A DNA stretch of 64,000 bases from assembly GCA_022843845.1 (NCBI GenBank), contig JALHMW010000007.1:1-64000 (forward strand), read 5' to 3'. The position numbers and the translations under genes were made by a program. Position 1 is the first letter of the stretch, and each line of letters opens with the position of its first letter. Positions 8,533-15,938 of this stretch are shown piece by piece. Below the pieces are notes generated by a model, which did no database searches, had not been told where the DNA came from, and saw only the letters and a list, made by a program, of their open reading frames with translations. Source of the stretch: Archangium sp. GTDB lineage: Bacteria > Myxococcota > Myxococcia > Myxococcales > Myxococcaceae.

Positions 8533-9057
8533 ATGCAGACGTCGTACGATCTCGTCTTGCAGTCCGGAGCGGCAGGAGCGCCGCTCGAGGTGGCTCCGGT
8601 CGACGCCGCGATTCGTGGGCGTGGAGGCATCACTCGCGGCGATGGGGCGTTGATCTGGCGGTTTCCTGCCGGTGACGTCGTCGTCTTGCCGCTCAAGGAA
8701 GCCGGGGTCGTGACGGGGCTCGAGCTGAAGGTGCCGTTCTCGGACCGAACGGACCTGCTCGGCGCGCTGCTGGCCGCGAGCGTGGAGATCGCGAAGTCGC
8801 TAGAGCTGCGGCTCGTCGATCCTCAGCTGTCGCGCACGGTGAAAGACGCCGACCTCGGCGCGGTGACGGACGAGTACCTGCGCATTGCGCGCTACGCCGG
8901 GCAGTACTTCGGGCTCGGTGACGCGCTCCCGTCGACCGTCAGCGCGACCCCAGCGGAGGACGGCATGTCGCCGGTGGTGAAGGGGGTGCTGGTGCTCCTC
9001 GTCTTTGCGGTCTCGATGGCGGCGGCGTACCAGTACTTCTCTCCATCGATGGAGTGA
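8533..9057 (+). CDS. Hypothetical protein with C-terminal membrane anchor
   Basis: The product has 174 residues and I do not recognise a family. The first 145 are soluble-looking with alternating strand/helix character (LVLQSGAAGAPLEV, LIWRFPAGDVVVLPLKE). Residues about 147-166 (MSPVVKGVLVLLVFAVSMAAAYQY) form one hydrophobic segment close to the C-terminus. That suggests a tail-anchored inner-membrane protein with a cytoplasmic domain. A weak purine-rich ribosome site (GAGAG) precedes the ATG. It converges with the methyltransferase gene at 9061. Confidence 0.7.
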   Translation: MQTSYDLVLQSGAAGAPLEVAPVDAAIRGRGGITRGDGALIWRFPAGDVVVLPLKEAGVVTGLELKVPFSDRTDLLGALLAASVEIAKSLELRLVDPQLSRTVKDADLGAVTDEYLRIARYAGQYFGLGDALPSTVSATPAEDGMSPVVKGVLVLLVFAVSMAAAYQYFSPSME

Positions 9058-9065
9058 CCGTCACT
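9041..9065. other. Two short palindromes at a convergent gene junction
   Basis: CTCCATCGATGGAG (9041-9054) is a perfect 14-base palindrome. AGTGA-ccg-TCACT (9053-9065) follows at once and spans both stop codons (TGA of the plus gene, TCA for the minus gene). Either could form a short hairpin in both transcripts; no T-run follows, so bidirectional termination is only a possibility. Confidence 0.35.
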
Positions 9066-9975
9066 TCACGAAGCGCCAGCAGCGATGGAGCTGGCGTCGG
9101 AAGTCGGTGGGAGTCGACTTCAATTCTTCTGCAGGCGTGAGCGCGTCGTCGAGCTCGAACTCGAGGAAGTTGTTCGAGAAGTAGAGCGTGCCGCCAATGG
9201 CGAGCCGGTCGACGCACCGTTGAATGAGCCAGGCGTGATCGCGCTGCACCTCGAAGCGGCGGCCCATCTTCTTCGAGGCAGAGAACGACGGAGGGTCGAC
9301 GACGATGAGATCGTACTCACCGCGATCGTGCCCAATCCACGCAAGTACGTCGTCGCGAATCACGCGGTGCCTGGGGTCAGCCTTGAAGCCATTGAGCGCG
9401 AAGTTCCGCTCGGCCCAGGCGCAGTAGGTGTTGCTCAGGTCAACGGTGGTGGTGGCTGACGCTCCGCCGCCGAGGGCGTGCACGGTGAAGGCTCCGGTGT
9501 ACGCGAAGAGGTTCAAGAAGCGCTTGCCGCTGGCTTCGAGCCCGACGCGTTTTCGGGTCGGCCGGTGATCGAGGAAGAGCCCGGTGTCGAGGAAGTCGGT
9601 CAGGTTGCACTCGAACTTGCGGCCGTACTCTTCGACGGTGACGAGCCGCGTGGCGCCGCGTGACTTCTCGAACGGCGTCTCACCCCACGCTTTGGGCTCG
9701 TGCACCTTGACGATGACGTCGTCGGCCGTGACGCCGAGCCCTGTGATGCACGCCTCGCGCACCTGCGCCGTGAGCGCCTCCACGCCGGCCTTGAGCTGTT
9801 TGCGATTGGGGTACGCGATGACGTGAATGACGTTCGCGTAGCTGTCGATGGCGACGGGCCACTCGGGCATGTCGAGATCGTAGAGACGAAACGCGGTGAC
9901 GCCTTCGCGCGCGGCCCAGGCCCGGCGGCTCTTCACGTTCTTGGCGAGGCGGTTGGCGAGGGCGTCGGCGGACAC
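9061..9975 (-). CDS. Class I SAM-dependent methyltransferase resembling the RlmK half of RlmKL
   Basis: The product has 304 residues. It has the layout of the C-terminal (RlmK, m7G2069 of 23S rRNA) domain of E. coli RlmL: N-terminal NRLAKNVKSRRAWAAREGVTAFRLYDLDMPEW, then FLDHRPTRKRVG, then SAM motif I FLNLFAYTGAFTVHA, and motif IV IVVDPPSFSASKKM. Stand-alone RlmK-like proteins are common outside the gammaproteobacteria. The exact target base is inferred from family only. It is divergent from the S46 peptidase at 10047. Confidence 0.85.
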   Translation of the reverse strand: MSADALANRLAKNVKSRRAWAAREGVTAFRLYDLDMPEWPVAIDSYANVIHVIAYPNRKQLKAGVEALTAQVREACITGLGVTADDVIVKVHEPKAWGETPFEKSRGATRLVTVEEYGRKFECNLTDFLDTGLFLDHRPTRKRVGLEASGKRFLNLFAYTGAFTVHALGGGASATTTVDLSNTYCAWAERNFALNGFKADPRHRVIRDDVLAWIGHDRGEYDLIVVDPPSFSASKKMGRRFEVQRDHAWLIQRCVDRLAIGGTLYFSNNFLEFELDDALTPAEELKSTPTDFRRQLHRCWRFVK

Positions 9976-9990
9976 GAGGCGCAGCTAGGT

Positions 9991-10046
9991 CTGCCGGTTC
10001 GTTCCCCGCAAGCCGATTCGGCAGGGCTGGAGTACACACCGCGCCC
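9991..10046 (+). promoter_or_regulatory. Candidate promoter/leader of the S46 peptidase gene
   Basis: An inverted repeat CTGCCG (9991-9996) / CGGCAG (10019-10024) is followed by TACACA (10033-10038), a possible -10 hexamer only eight bases before the ATG at 10047. No Shine-Dalgarno sequence and no good -35 are visible. If TACACA is the -10 box, the mRNA would be leaderless or nearly so. Confidence 0.3.
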
Positions 10047-12188
10047 ATGCGCCGACTCTCATTCGTTCTCGTGATGCTCGCCTCGGTGTCGCTGGCCGGG
10101 GAGGGGAAGTGGACTCCGCAGCAGGTGCTCGAGCTCGGGCCCGCGTGGGTGAAACAGCAGGGCTTCTCGTTGCCGCTGTCGACGCTGTGGGACGAGAAGA
10201 AGGGCGGCGGCCTGCTGGCGAACGCCGTGCAACTGCCCGGCTGCTCGGGGAGCTTCATCTCTCCCGAAGGCCTGCTCATCACCAACCATCACTGCGTCGT
10301 CGGCATTCTGCAGGAGCACTCGACGCCGCAGGCGAACCTGGTGAAGGACGGCTTCCTCGCGAAGACGCGGGAGGATGAGAAGCCGGCGAAGGCGTATCGG
10401 CTCCAGGTGCCGCGGCGGTTCGTCGACGTGACGAAAGAGGTGTTGGCGGCAGTGCCCGAGGGCGCGGACGATCTGACGCGCTTCAAGGCGGTCGAGGCGA
10501 AGCAGAAGTCGCTGGTGGCCGCGTGTGAAGCGCAGCCCGGTACGCGGTGCACGTTCGCGGCGTTCGATGGCGGGTTGTTCTTCACGATGACCGAGTTCGC
10601 CGAGCTGACCGACGTGCGGCTCGTCTACGCGCCGCCCGAGATGGTGGGGAACTACGGCGGAGAGACCGACAACTGGAGCTGGCCGCGCCACACCGGCGAC
10701 TTCTCGTTGCTCCGCGTCTACGTCGACGGCAAGCCGTACCAGCCGGCGTATTGGTTTCCGGTGTCGACGAAGGGTGTGAAGCCGGGAGATGCCGTGGCGG
10801 TGCTGGGCTACCCGGGCGTGAGCTACCGCTCGTGGCTGGCGGACGAGATGGCCGAGCGGAGGGAGTTGTATTTCCCCTCTGCGAAGGCGCTCGCTGGGGA
10901 GTGGATTCGCATCATTCAGGACGAGGCGGCGAAGAGCCCCGAGGCGGGCATCGCGACGGCCGACGACGTGCGGTCGTTGCTGAATCGGCGAAAGAACTCC
11001 GAAGGGCAGTTGATGGGCCTGGCGCGTGGGCGGGTGCTCGAGAAGCAGAAGGTGTCGGAAGAGGGCGTCCGCGCGTGGGCGCTCAAGCGGGCCGATCAGA
11101 AGGCGGCGCTCGATGCGTACGAAGGGCTGTCGGCGTTGATGGCTGAGAAGCGCGCGACGTGGGAGCGGGACTTCCTCCTCGACACGATCACCTGGGGTCC
11201 ACGGGCGTTGTCGTGGCCGGTGACGCTGGTGCGGAAGTCGACCGAGTCGGTGAAGGCCGATTCCGATCGCGAGCCGGGGTACCAGCAGCGGGACCTCGCG
11301 CGGCTGAAGGAACGGCTGGAGCGGGATCAGTCGCGGTATTCGCCACCGGTCGATGTGCGAATTCTGGAGAGCTGGGTCCTGCGTGTTCTGCAATTGCCAG
11401 CGACGCAGCGGTTGGCGTCGGTCGAGGCGATGTTCGGCAGGTACCGGCCGGCGGATGGTGGTGCAGGGATCAACCGGGATGGGTTGCGGACGCTGCTGGT
11501 GAGGATGATCGCCGGGTCGAAGGTGTTCGTTCTCGCGGAGCGGATGAAGATGTTCGACGAGTCGCCGGAGCAGTTGAAGGCGCGCAAGGACCCGCTCCTC
11601 GACTTCGGCATGGCCCTCGATGCGGAGCGACGGGAGCTGAAGGACCGGCGTGACCGCTGGGCGGGGACGACGCTGCGGCTGCGGCCGCTGTGGCGGAAGG
11701 CGGTGCTCGCGCAGAGTGGCAAGCCTGTGGCGCCCGACGCGAACAGCACGCTGCGAGTGACGTTCGGGAAGGTGCAGGGGTACTCGCCGAGGGATGCGCT
11801 GGTGGCGGCTCCGCAGACGACGCTGAGCGGGATGATCGAGAAGCACGTCGGGGACGGCGACTTCGATGCGCCGCTGAAGGTGCGTGACGCGTACGCGGCG
11901 AAGAAGTTCGGGCGGTGGGTCGACCCGACGCTGAGGGATGTGCCGATCGACTTCTTGTCTGATTGCGACACGACCGGTGGGAACTCAGGGAGTCCGACGA
12001 TCGATGGGGCCGGGCGGTTGGTGGGCGTGAACTTCGATCGCGTGTGGGAGAACGTGGCGAATGACTTTGGGTACAACCCCGTCGTCGCGCGGAACGTGAA
12101 TGCCGATGTGAGGTATTTGCTGTGGCTGCTCGAGGAGGTCGAGGGCGCTCCGGGCCTGCTGCGCGAGCTGAAGGTCACGGCCAAGTAG
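10047..12188 (+). CDS. S46 family dipeptidyl-peptidase, DPP11-like
   Basis: The product has 713 residues, typical for S46 exopeptidases (DPP7/DPP11), which release dipeptides from the N-terminus of peptides in the periplasm. A signal peptide is present (MRRLSFVLVMLASVSLAG). Chymotrypsin-like triad elements are visible: TNHHC at residues 79-83, ETDNWSWPRHTGDF at about 211, and TGGNSGSP with Ser647. Eighteen residues after the Ser, in the string VNFDR, is Arg665. In P. gingivalis enzymes the position 18 after the Ser is Gly in DPP7 and Arg in DPP11, where it selects Asp/Glu at P1. DPP11-type specificity is therefore inferred. It is a probable nutrient peptidase of a predatory or proteolytic lifestyle. 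Confidence 0.92.
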   Translation: MRRLSFVLVMLASVSLAGEGKWTPQQVLELGPAWVKQQGFSLPLSTLWDEKKGGGLLANAVQLPGCSGSFISPEGLLITNHHCVVGILQEHSTPQANLVKDGFLAKTREDEKPAKAYRLQVPRRFVDVTKEVLAAVPEGADDLTRFKAVEAKQKSLVAACEAQPGTRCTFAAFDGGLFFTMTEFAELTDVRLVYAPPEMVGNYGGETDNWSWPRHTGDFSLLRVYVDGKPYQPAYWFPVSTKGVKPGDAVAVLGYPGVSYRSWLADEMAERRELYFPSAKALAGEWIRIIQDEAAKSPEAGIATADDVRSLLNRRKNSEGQLMGLARGRVLEKQKVSEEGVRAWALKRADQKAALDAYEGLSALMAEKRATWERDFLLDTITWGPRALSWPVTLVRKSTESVKADSDREPGYQQRDLARLKERLERDQSRYSPPVDVRILESWVLRVLQLPATQRLASVEAMFGRYRPADGGAGINRDGLRTLLVRMIAGSKVFVLAERMKMFDESPEQLKARKDPLLDFGMALDAERRELKDRRDRWAGTTLRLRPLWRKAVLAQSGKPVAPDANSTLRVTFGKVQGYSPRDALVAAPQTTLSGMIEKHVGDGDFDAPLKVRDAYAAKKFGRWVDPTLRDVPIDFLSDCDTTGGNSGSPTIDGAGRLVGVNFDRVWENVANDFGYNPVVARNVNADVRYLLWLLEEVEGAPGLLRELKVTAK

Positions 12189-12252
12189 TTCGTCAGCTTC
12201 ACCCCATTGGTCCGTCGGCCCGTGCGACTACGGCGTGTCATCTGGAGGCGAT

Positions 12253-12756
12253 GTGCCGGGATTTCGAGTCACCAAGTACGACCCACAACTGCGAGACGCC
12301 TCCGGTGCGTTCCTCGGCGACGACTGGATCAGCGTCAGCGACATCGGGAAAGCTTACGGAGGCCGGACGCTGACCCGCTCCGAGTACCTGCTCGTCGAGC
12401 TCAAGTACGTGGCCGCGGTCGTCGCGTTCATGGAAGTCGTCAGGGTCGACGAGTTGACGATTTCAGACCTTGAACGAAGGGATGCACTCCAAGCCCGACT
12501 TGGAGATCTCGGATGTGCGGACGTACTGGAGAACGGCCGGATCGTTCGAGGGACGCAGCTGGAATGTGTCGTGCGCGCGGCGCTTCGTGAAGCGGCCTGG
12601 TTTCGGCTCAGCGGCAGCAACGGCGCCTACGTTCACTTCGGTTTCGACTACTACATGTACGTCGGGTCGACGCTCCCAGTGCTGCATTTCCCGAAGCTGC
12701 CGACCGGGCTCTTCGCCGAGCGCATGGCGTCGCCGTATTGGGCGGACGAGGAGTGA
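12253..12756 (+). CDS. Hypothetical protein, first of a four-gene accessory block
   Basis: GTG at 12253 is chosen because TGGAGG lies just upstream (12243-12248); GTG at 12235 is an alternative with no ribosome site. The product has 167 residues starting MPGFRVTKYDPQLRD. The N-terminal pattern (RVTKYDP..RD..G.FLGDDWISVSDIG) resembles a widespread family of small uncharacterised proteins beginning with a KYDP/KYNP motif, sometimes found near toxins; I cannot assign a function. There is no signal or membrane segment. It heads a run of four small same-strand genes and looks less biased to G/C at third positions than its neighbours (not computed). Confidence 0.65.
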   Translation: MPGFRVTKYDPQLRDASGAFLGDDWISVSDIGKAYGGRTLTRSEYLLVELKYVAAVVAFMEVVRVDELTISDLERRDALQARLGDLGCADVLENGRIVRGTQLECVVRAALREAAWFRLSGSNGAYVHFGFDYYMYVGSTLPVLHFPKLPTGLFAERMASPYWADEE

Positions 12757-12817
12757 CTCGGAGCTTCCGCTTTGGCCTGATGCCCCGCACCTACCTGAGA
12801 CCCTCGACGGAGGCGGA

Positions 12818-13303
12818 ATGACGACCTGGGAAGACACCAACGGCTCCCGACTCGTGGAGTTCCTCGCAACCGAGCTCGAGGAACTGACGCGCGGCGTGCG
12901 CGTGGGGGCGGCCTTTGAAGTGCCTCCCGACTCGAGGCTCTGCAGTTCCCTCGAGTTCTTCCTTCCTCAATTGCTCAAAGCTCGATTCGCGAAGTGGAGG
13001 TGGGAGAGCCTCGATGGGTTTTTCGTCGCCAGAGCAACCTGCACCGGCCCGACGGCCGTTGAACTCATCGGCACCTGCATTCTGATTTCCGACCAGACGG
13101 TGACCCCGTTCCTGGTGCAGCTCGAAGTCCTGCGTTCAGCGAGCTCGTCCTCGGTCGCTGTGCCTCGACTACTCCTCGGTGAGCCGGGCGGCGGGCAGCT
13201 CGGCATCTCAGGACCGCCGTGCAACTCCACCGCCGCCAGCCGTCTCTTCTCAGAACTTCTCGACCGAATTGCCGACGTGAAGTGGAGCTACACGATTGAC
13301 TGA
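12818..13303 (+). CDS. Hypothetical protein, second of the accessory block
   Basis: ATG at 12818 follows GGAGG (12809-12813) by four bases. The product has 161 residues and I do not recognise it. It looks soluble and alpha/beta, with no signal peptide or membrane helix; a central stretch (AVELIGTCILISDQTVTPFLVQLEV) suggests a beta-sheet core. A longer frame open from 12470 overlaps the upstream gene and is not preferred. The spacing to the upstream gene is 61 bases and to the next gene 18 bases, so the three are probably co-transcribed. Confidence 0.6.
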   Translation: MTTWEDTNGSRLVEFLATELEELTRGVRVGAAFEVPPDSRLCSSLEFFLPQLLKARFAKWRWESLDGFFVARATCTGPTAVELIGTCILISDQTVTPFLVQLEVLRSASSSSVAVPRLLLGEPGGGQLGISGPPCNSTAASRLFSELLDRIADVKWSYTID

Positions 13304-13321
13304 GCTAGGGAGCCGGATGCC

Positions 13322-13762
13322 GTGAGAGTCAATGCGAAGATGCGAGACCGGCTCGCGCAAACCGCGTTCGCGCCCGAGAAGCCCCTTTCACCGCGGCTGG
13401 CCGATCTCTGTTCTGCCGCGCTGGTCCTTCTCGATGGTGCTGTCTTTTTGCCGAAGCGGCCCATGCCGGATGTGCCTCTCTCTCTGGACAAGACGGGACT
13501 GGAAGCCTGGGTGAACAAGGTTCAGATCGGCGATCTCTCCGACCGGGGGCCTGAGGATTGGCTCATGGAAGGTGTTCAGTTCTGCACGTTCGTTGGCCTC
13601 CGACTCGAGGCGCTCGGTCGTCCGTACCGACTGATTCTCAGCCGCGACCCCGATTCGGGCGACGTCTCAGTTCGGTTCTTCATCGTTCGGCCCGGCGAGC
13701 CGTGGGGGTCGAAGAACCCTGACGACTACATCCTCGAAGAGGTCATTCAGTGGGGCGAGTGA
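13322..13762 (+). CDS. Hypothetical protein, third of the accessory block
   Basis: The product has 146 residues from GTG at 13322; an ATG at 13340 is an alternative start. I do not recognise the family. The C-terminal half (PEDWLMEGVQFCTFVGLRLEAL ... ILSRDPDSGDVSVRFFIVRPGEPW) reads as an alpha/beta domain. There is no export signal. It sits between the second hypothetical gene and the DUF4261 gene with short gaps on both sides. Small soluble proteins in such runs can be immunity proteins for polymorphic toxins, but no toxin gene is visible here. Confidence 0.6.
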   Translation: MRVNAKMRDRLAQTAFAPEKPLSPRLADLCSAALVLLDGAVFLPKRPMPDVPLSLDKTGLEAWVNKVQIGDLSDRGPEDWLMEGVQFCTFVGLRLEALGRPYRLILSRDPDSGDVSVRFFIVRPGEPWGSKNPDDYILEEVIQWGE

Positions 13763-13814
13763 CTCCGGCGGATGCGCTTCCAACGCCACCGACCTTCAGC
13801 TTGAGTCCATCGCC

Positions 13815-14561
13815 ATGCCCGCGCTCTCGTTCGTCCTCCTGAAGTCTCCCGCCCAGGTCGACCCCGCTGCCGTCGTCTCGACCTTCACCGAGCTGTTCCC
13901 CGACGAGCTCCCGCTCACGCACGCGCCGAGCAGCAAGGCCGACGTGCTCGAGTTCCGCTCCGGCGACGCGGTCACCTTCGTCGCGCTCATGTCGGCCCCA
14001 GTCCCCAAGGGCGAAGCTGACGAAGCCACCGCGCGGAGCCTCTCGTCCTTCCGCAAGGGCGGCTTCACGTTGCCTCCGCACCTCGGCCACCTGCTCGTCA
14101 CCAGCCTCGGCGATCAGACGAAGACCGCCGACGGCCTCGCGCGCCACACGCAGATCGTCGCCGCCATCACCAAAGCCAGCCACGCCGTTGGCGTCTACGA
14201 AGGCAACGCCGGCGCGACGCACGACCCGAAGTTCTACGTCAGCGTCGCCACCGACACGACGTACCCCACGATGCTGTGGAACGGCCTGAGCATGGTGCGC
14301 TCCCCCGATCGCATCGAGTTCCTCTCGCTCGGCATGTCGCAGCTCGAACTTCCCGATCTGCTCTTCGTCGCCACACCCGAAGGCGGCAACGAGGCGCTCT
14401 CGTTCTTCTTCGATCTGCTCGCCTACTTCGCTGGCCGCGGCACGCCGATTCCCGAAGGCGAGACGGTCGGCCGTGACGAGAACGAGAAGCTCACCGTCCG
14501 CTATGCGCCGTCACCGATCGACGACTCGGTCCAGGTCGCGCGCATCTCGATGATCGACTGA
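13815..14561 (+). CDS. DUF4261 domain-containing protein
   Basis: The product has 248 residues. Features of DUF4261 are visible: an N-terminal strand (ALSFVLLKSPAQVD), a central H-x-C-like region replaced here by HLLVTSLGDQTKTADGLARHTQIVAAITKASHAVGVY, and a C-terminal LELPDLLFVATPEGGNEALSFFFDLLAYFAGRG, followed by the usual E-T-VGR segment. The family is found next to secretion-system and immunity genes and has no settled function. The stop codon abuts the stop of the DUF1552 gene on the other strand (14562), so the two genes converge with no spacer. Confidence 0.8.
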   Translation: MPALSFVLLKSPAQVDPAAVVSTFTELFPDELPLTHAPSSKADVLEFRSGDAVTFVALMSAPVPKGEADEATARSLSSFRKGGFTLPPHLGHLLVTSLGDQTKTADGLARHTQIVAAITKASHAVGVYEGNAGATHDPKFYVSVATDTTYPTMLWNGLSMVRSPDRIEFLSLGMSQLELPDLLFVATPEGGNEALSFFFDLLAYFAGRGTPIPEGETVGRDENEKLTVRYAPSPIDDSVQVARISMID

Positions 14562-15938
14562 TCAGCCCTCCAGCGCGGTCAACGGCCCGTTCGTCCTCGC
14601 GCCACCACCATCACCCGCGAACGCCGTCAGTGGCACACCGGCCGCCGTCGCCAGCGAGCAGTACAGACTCGCGACGGAGCGCGACTGACCGTTCAGCGGC
14701 TCCCATGGCACGTCCCACCCGAAGCTCAGCATTCGCCCACCGGTTCGCAGCGGCACGTTCTTCCCGGCGATCACCACGAAGCGCCAATTGCTGTTCTCGA
14801 GGTTGTGGTGCGCGTGGCCCGAGTCCGAGAACAACACCACGATCGTGTCATCCATCAGCGGCCGGCCCGACAGCCCTGGCGTCTCGAGCTGCCTCAAGAA
14901 CTGCGCGACCTGCGTCGAGAGCCACTTCCACGAGATGGTGCGTCCGGCCATGTACTTCTCGTCACCGTCGTGACCGTGTTCTCCGACGAACCCTTGCGCC
15001 TCGAACATCGTGCCCACGTGCGGCCCGACCAGCGCGGGGAAATGGAAGTGCGAGTTGCCGCCGCCGAGCGAGCAGCCCACCACGCGCGTCATGCCGCACT
15101 TCAACGCCACGGCCGCGAGGTCGAGCATCACGGGCAGCTCCTTCACCGCGCCGCGATCTGCTGATGGAGCCGTCGGCGATAGGCACGCCGCCGCGCTGCG
15201 CCTCTTATCGAACGCCTCGAGCCCTTCGAGGTAGCCGTCGAGCTGCGCGCGCTCCGAGCCTGCGAGCCGGCCACGGAGCCGATCGACGTCACTCGACACC
15301 CGCGCCAGCACCCGCCGCTCCAGCGCTGCCTTCTCACGCGTCGCCGCCGCCACCGGGAACATCGCCTCGAACAGCCGCGCCGCCCGCACCGGGTACGAGA
15401 TCGGCTGGCCCGCCGCGCGCGCGTACAGCGACTCGTGCATCACCTTGCGTTGATCCTGATCCACTCCGAACAGCAGCGATCGAAACGGCGTCTCAGCGCC
15501 CAGGCGATCCGCGAGGAGCTGATCGATCGTCTGCCCGGCCGGCGTGTTGCCCAGCGCAGTCTCTCCATCTCCGAGCCCGCGGCCCGCCAGCAAACCGTAG
15601 CCACCGCTGTGCTGCATCGCGCCGAGCGACAGCGACAGGTTTCGCACGATCGCCGTCTGCGACCGCCACGGCGCCAGGGGAGCGAGGGCCTCGTGGTAGT
15701 CCCACTCGGTGAACTCCACGGCGCGGCGGCCATCGGTCATCGCCATCGGCCGTCGTGACGGCCACCCGAGCTGAAGGTCGGGGAGACCGGCGCTCATCGA
15801 GATGAACACCACGTTCTTCGCAGCCGGCGTCGTCTCGCCCCACGCCGTTCGAGACAGCTGCGTCGCGAGCGGGAGCAGCAGCGGCGCCGAGGCTCCGAGG
15901 CCGAGCGAGGAGAGGAACCGACGTCGCGACAACGTCAT
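14562..15938 (-). CDS. DUF1552 domain-containing protein with Tat-type signal
   Basis: The product has 458 residues. It starts MTLSRRRFLSSLGLGASAPL, a twin-arginine-like export signal (RRRFL). The body matches the DUF1552 family (KNVVFISMSAGLPDL, MQHSGGYGLLAGRG, SFRSLLFGVD-like segment, VVGCSLGGGNSHFHFPALVGPHVG), which is related to the sulfatase/DUF1501 group of exported proteins. DUF1552 genes typically follow a DUF1592/DUF1588 cytochrome-like gene, as here: its ATG (15936-15938) overlaps the stop of the DUF1592 gene (15935-15937) as ATGA, so translation is probably coupled. The biochemical role of the pair is not known. Confidence 0.88.
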   Translation of the reverse strand: MTLSRRRFLSSLGLGASAPLLLPLATQLSRTAWGETTPAAKNVVFISMSAGLPDLQLGWPSRRPMAMTDGRRAVEFTEWDYHEALAPLAPWRSQTAIVRNLSLSLGAMQHSGGYGLLAGRGLGDGETALGNTPAGQTIDQLLADRLGAETPFRSLLFGVDQDQRKVMHESLYARAAGQPISYPVRAARLFEAMFPVAAATREKAALERRVLARVSSDVDRLRGRLAGSERAQLDGYLEGLEAFDKRRSAAACLSPTAPSADRGAVKELPVMLDLAAVALKCGMTRVVGCSLGGGNSHFHFPALVGPHVGTMFEAQGFVGEHGHDGDEKYMAGRTISWKWLSTQVAQFLRQLETPGLSGRPLMDDTIVVLFSDSGHAHHNLENSNWRFVVIAGKNVPLRTGGRMLSFGWDVPWEPLNGQSRSVASLYCSLATAAGVPLTAFAGDGGGARTNGPLTALEG

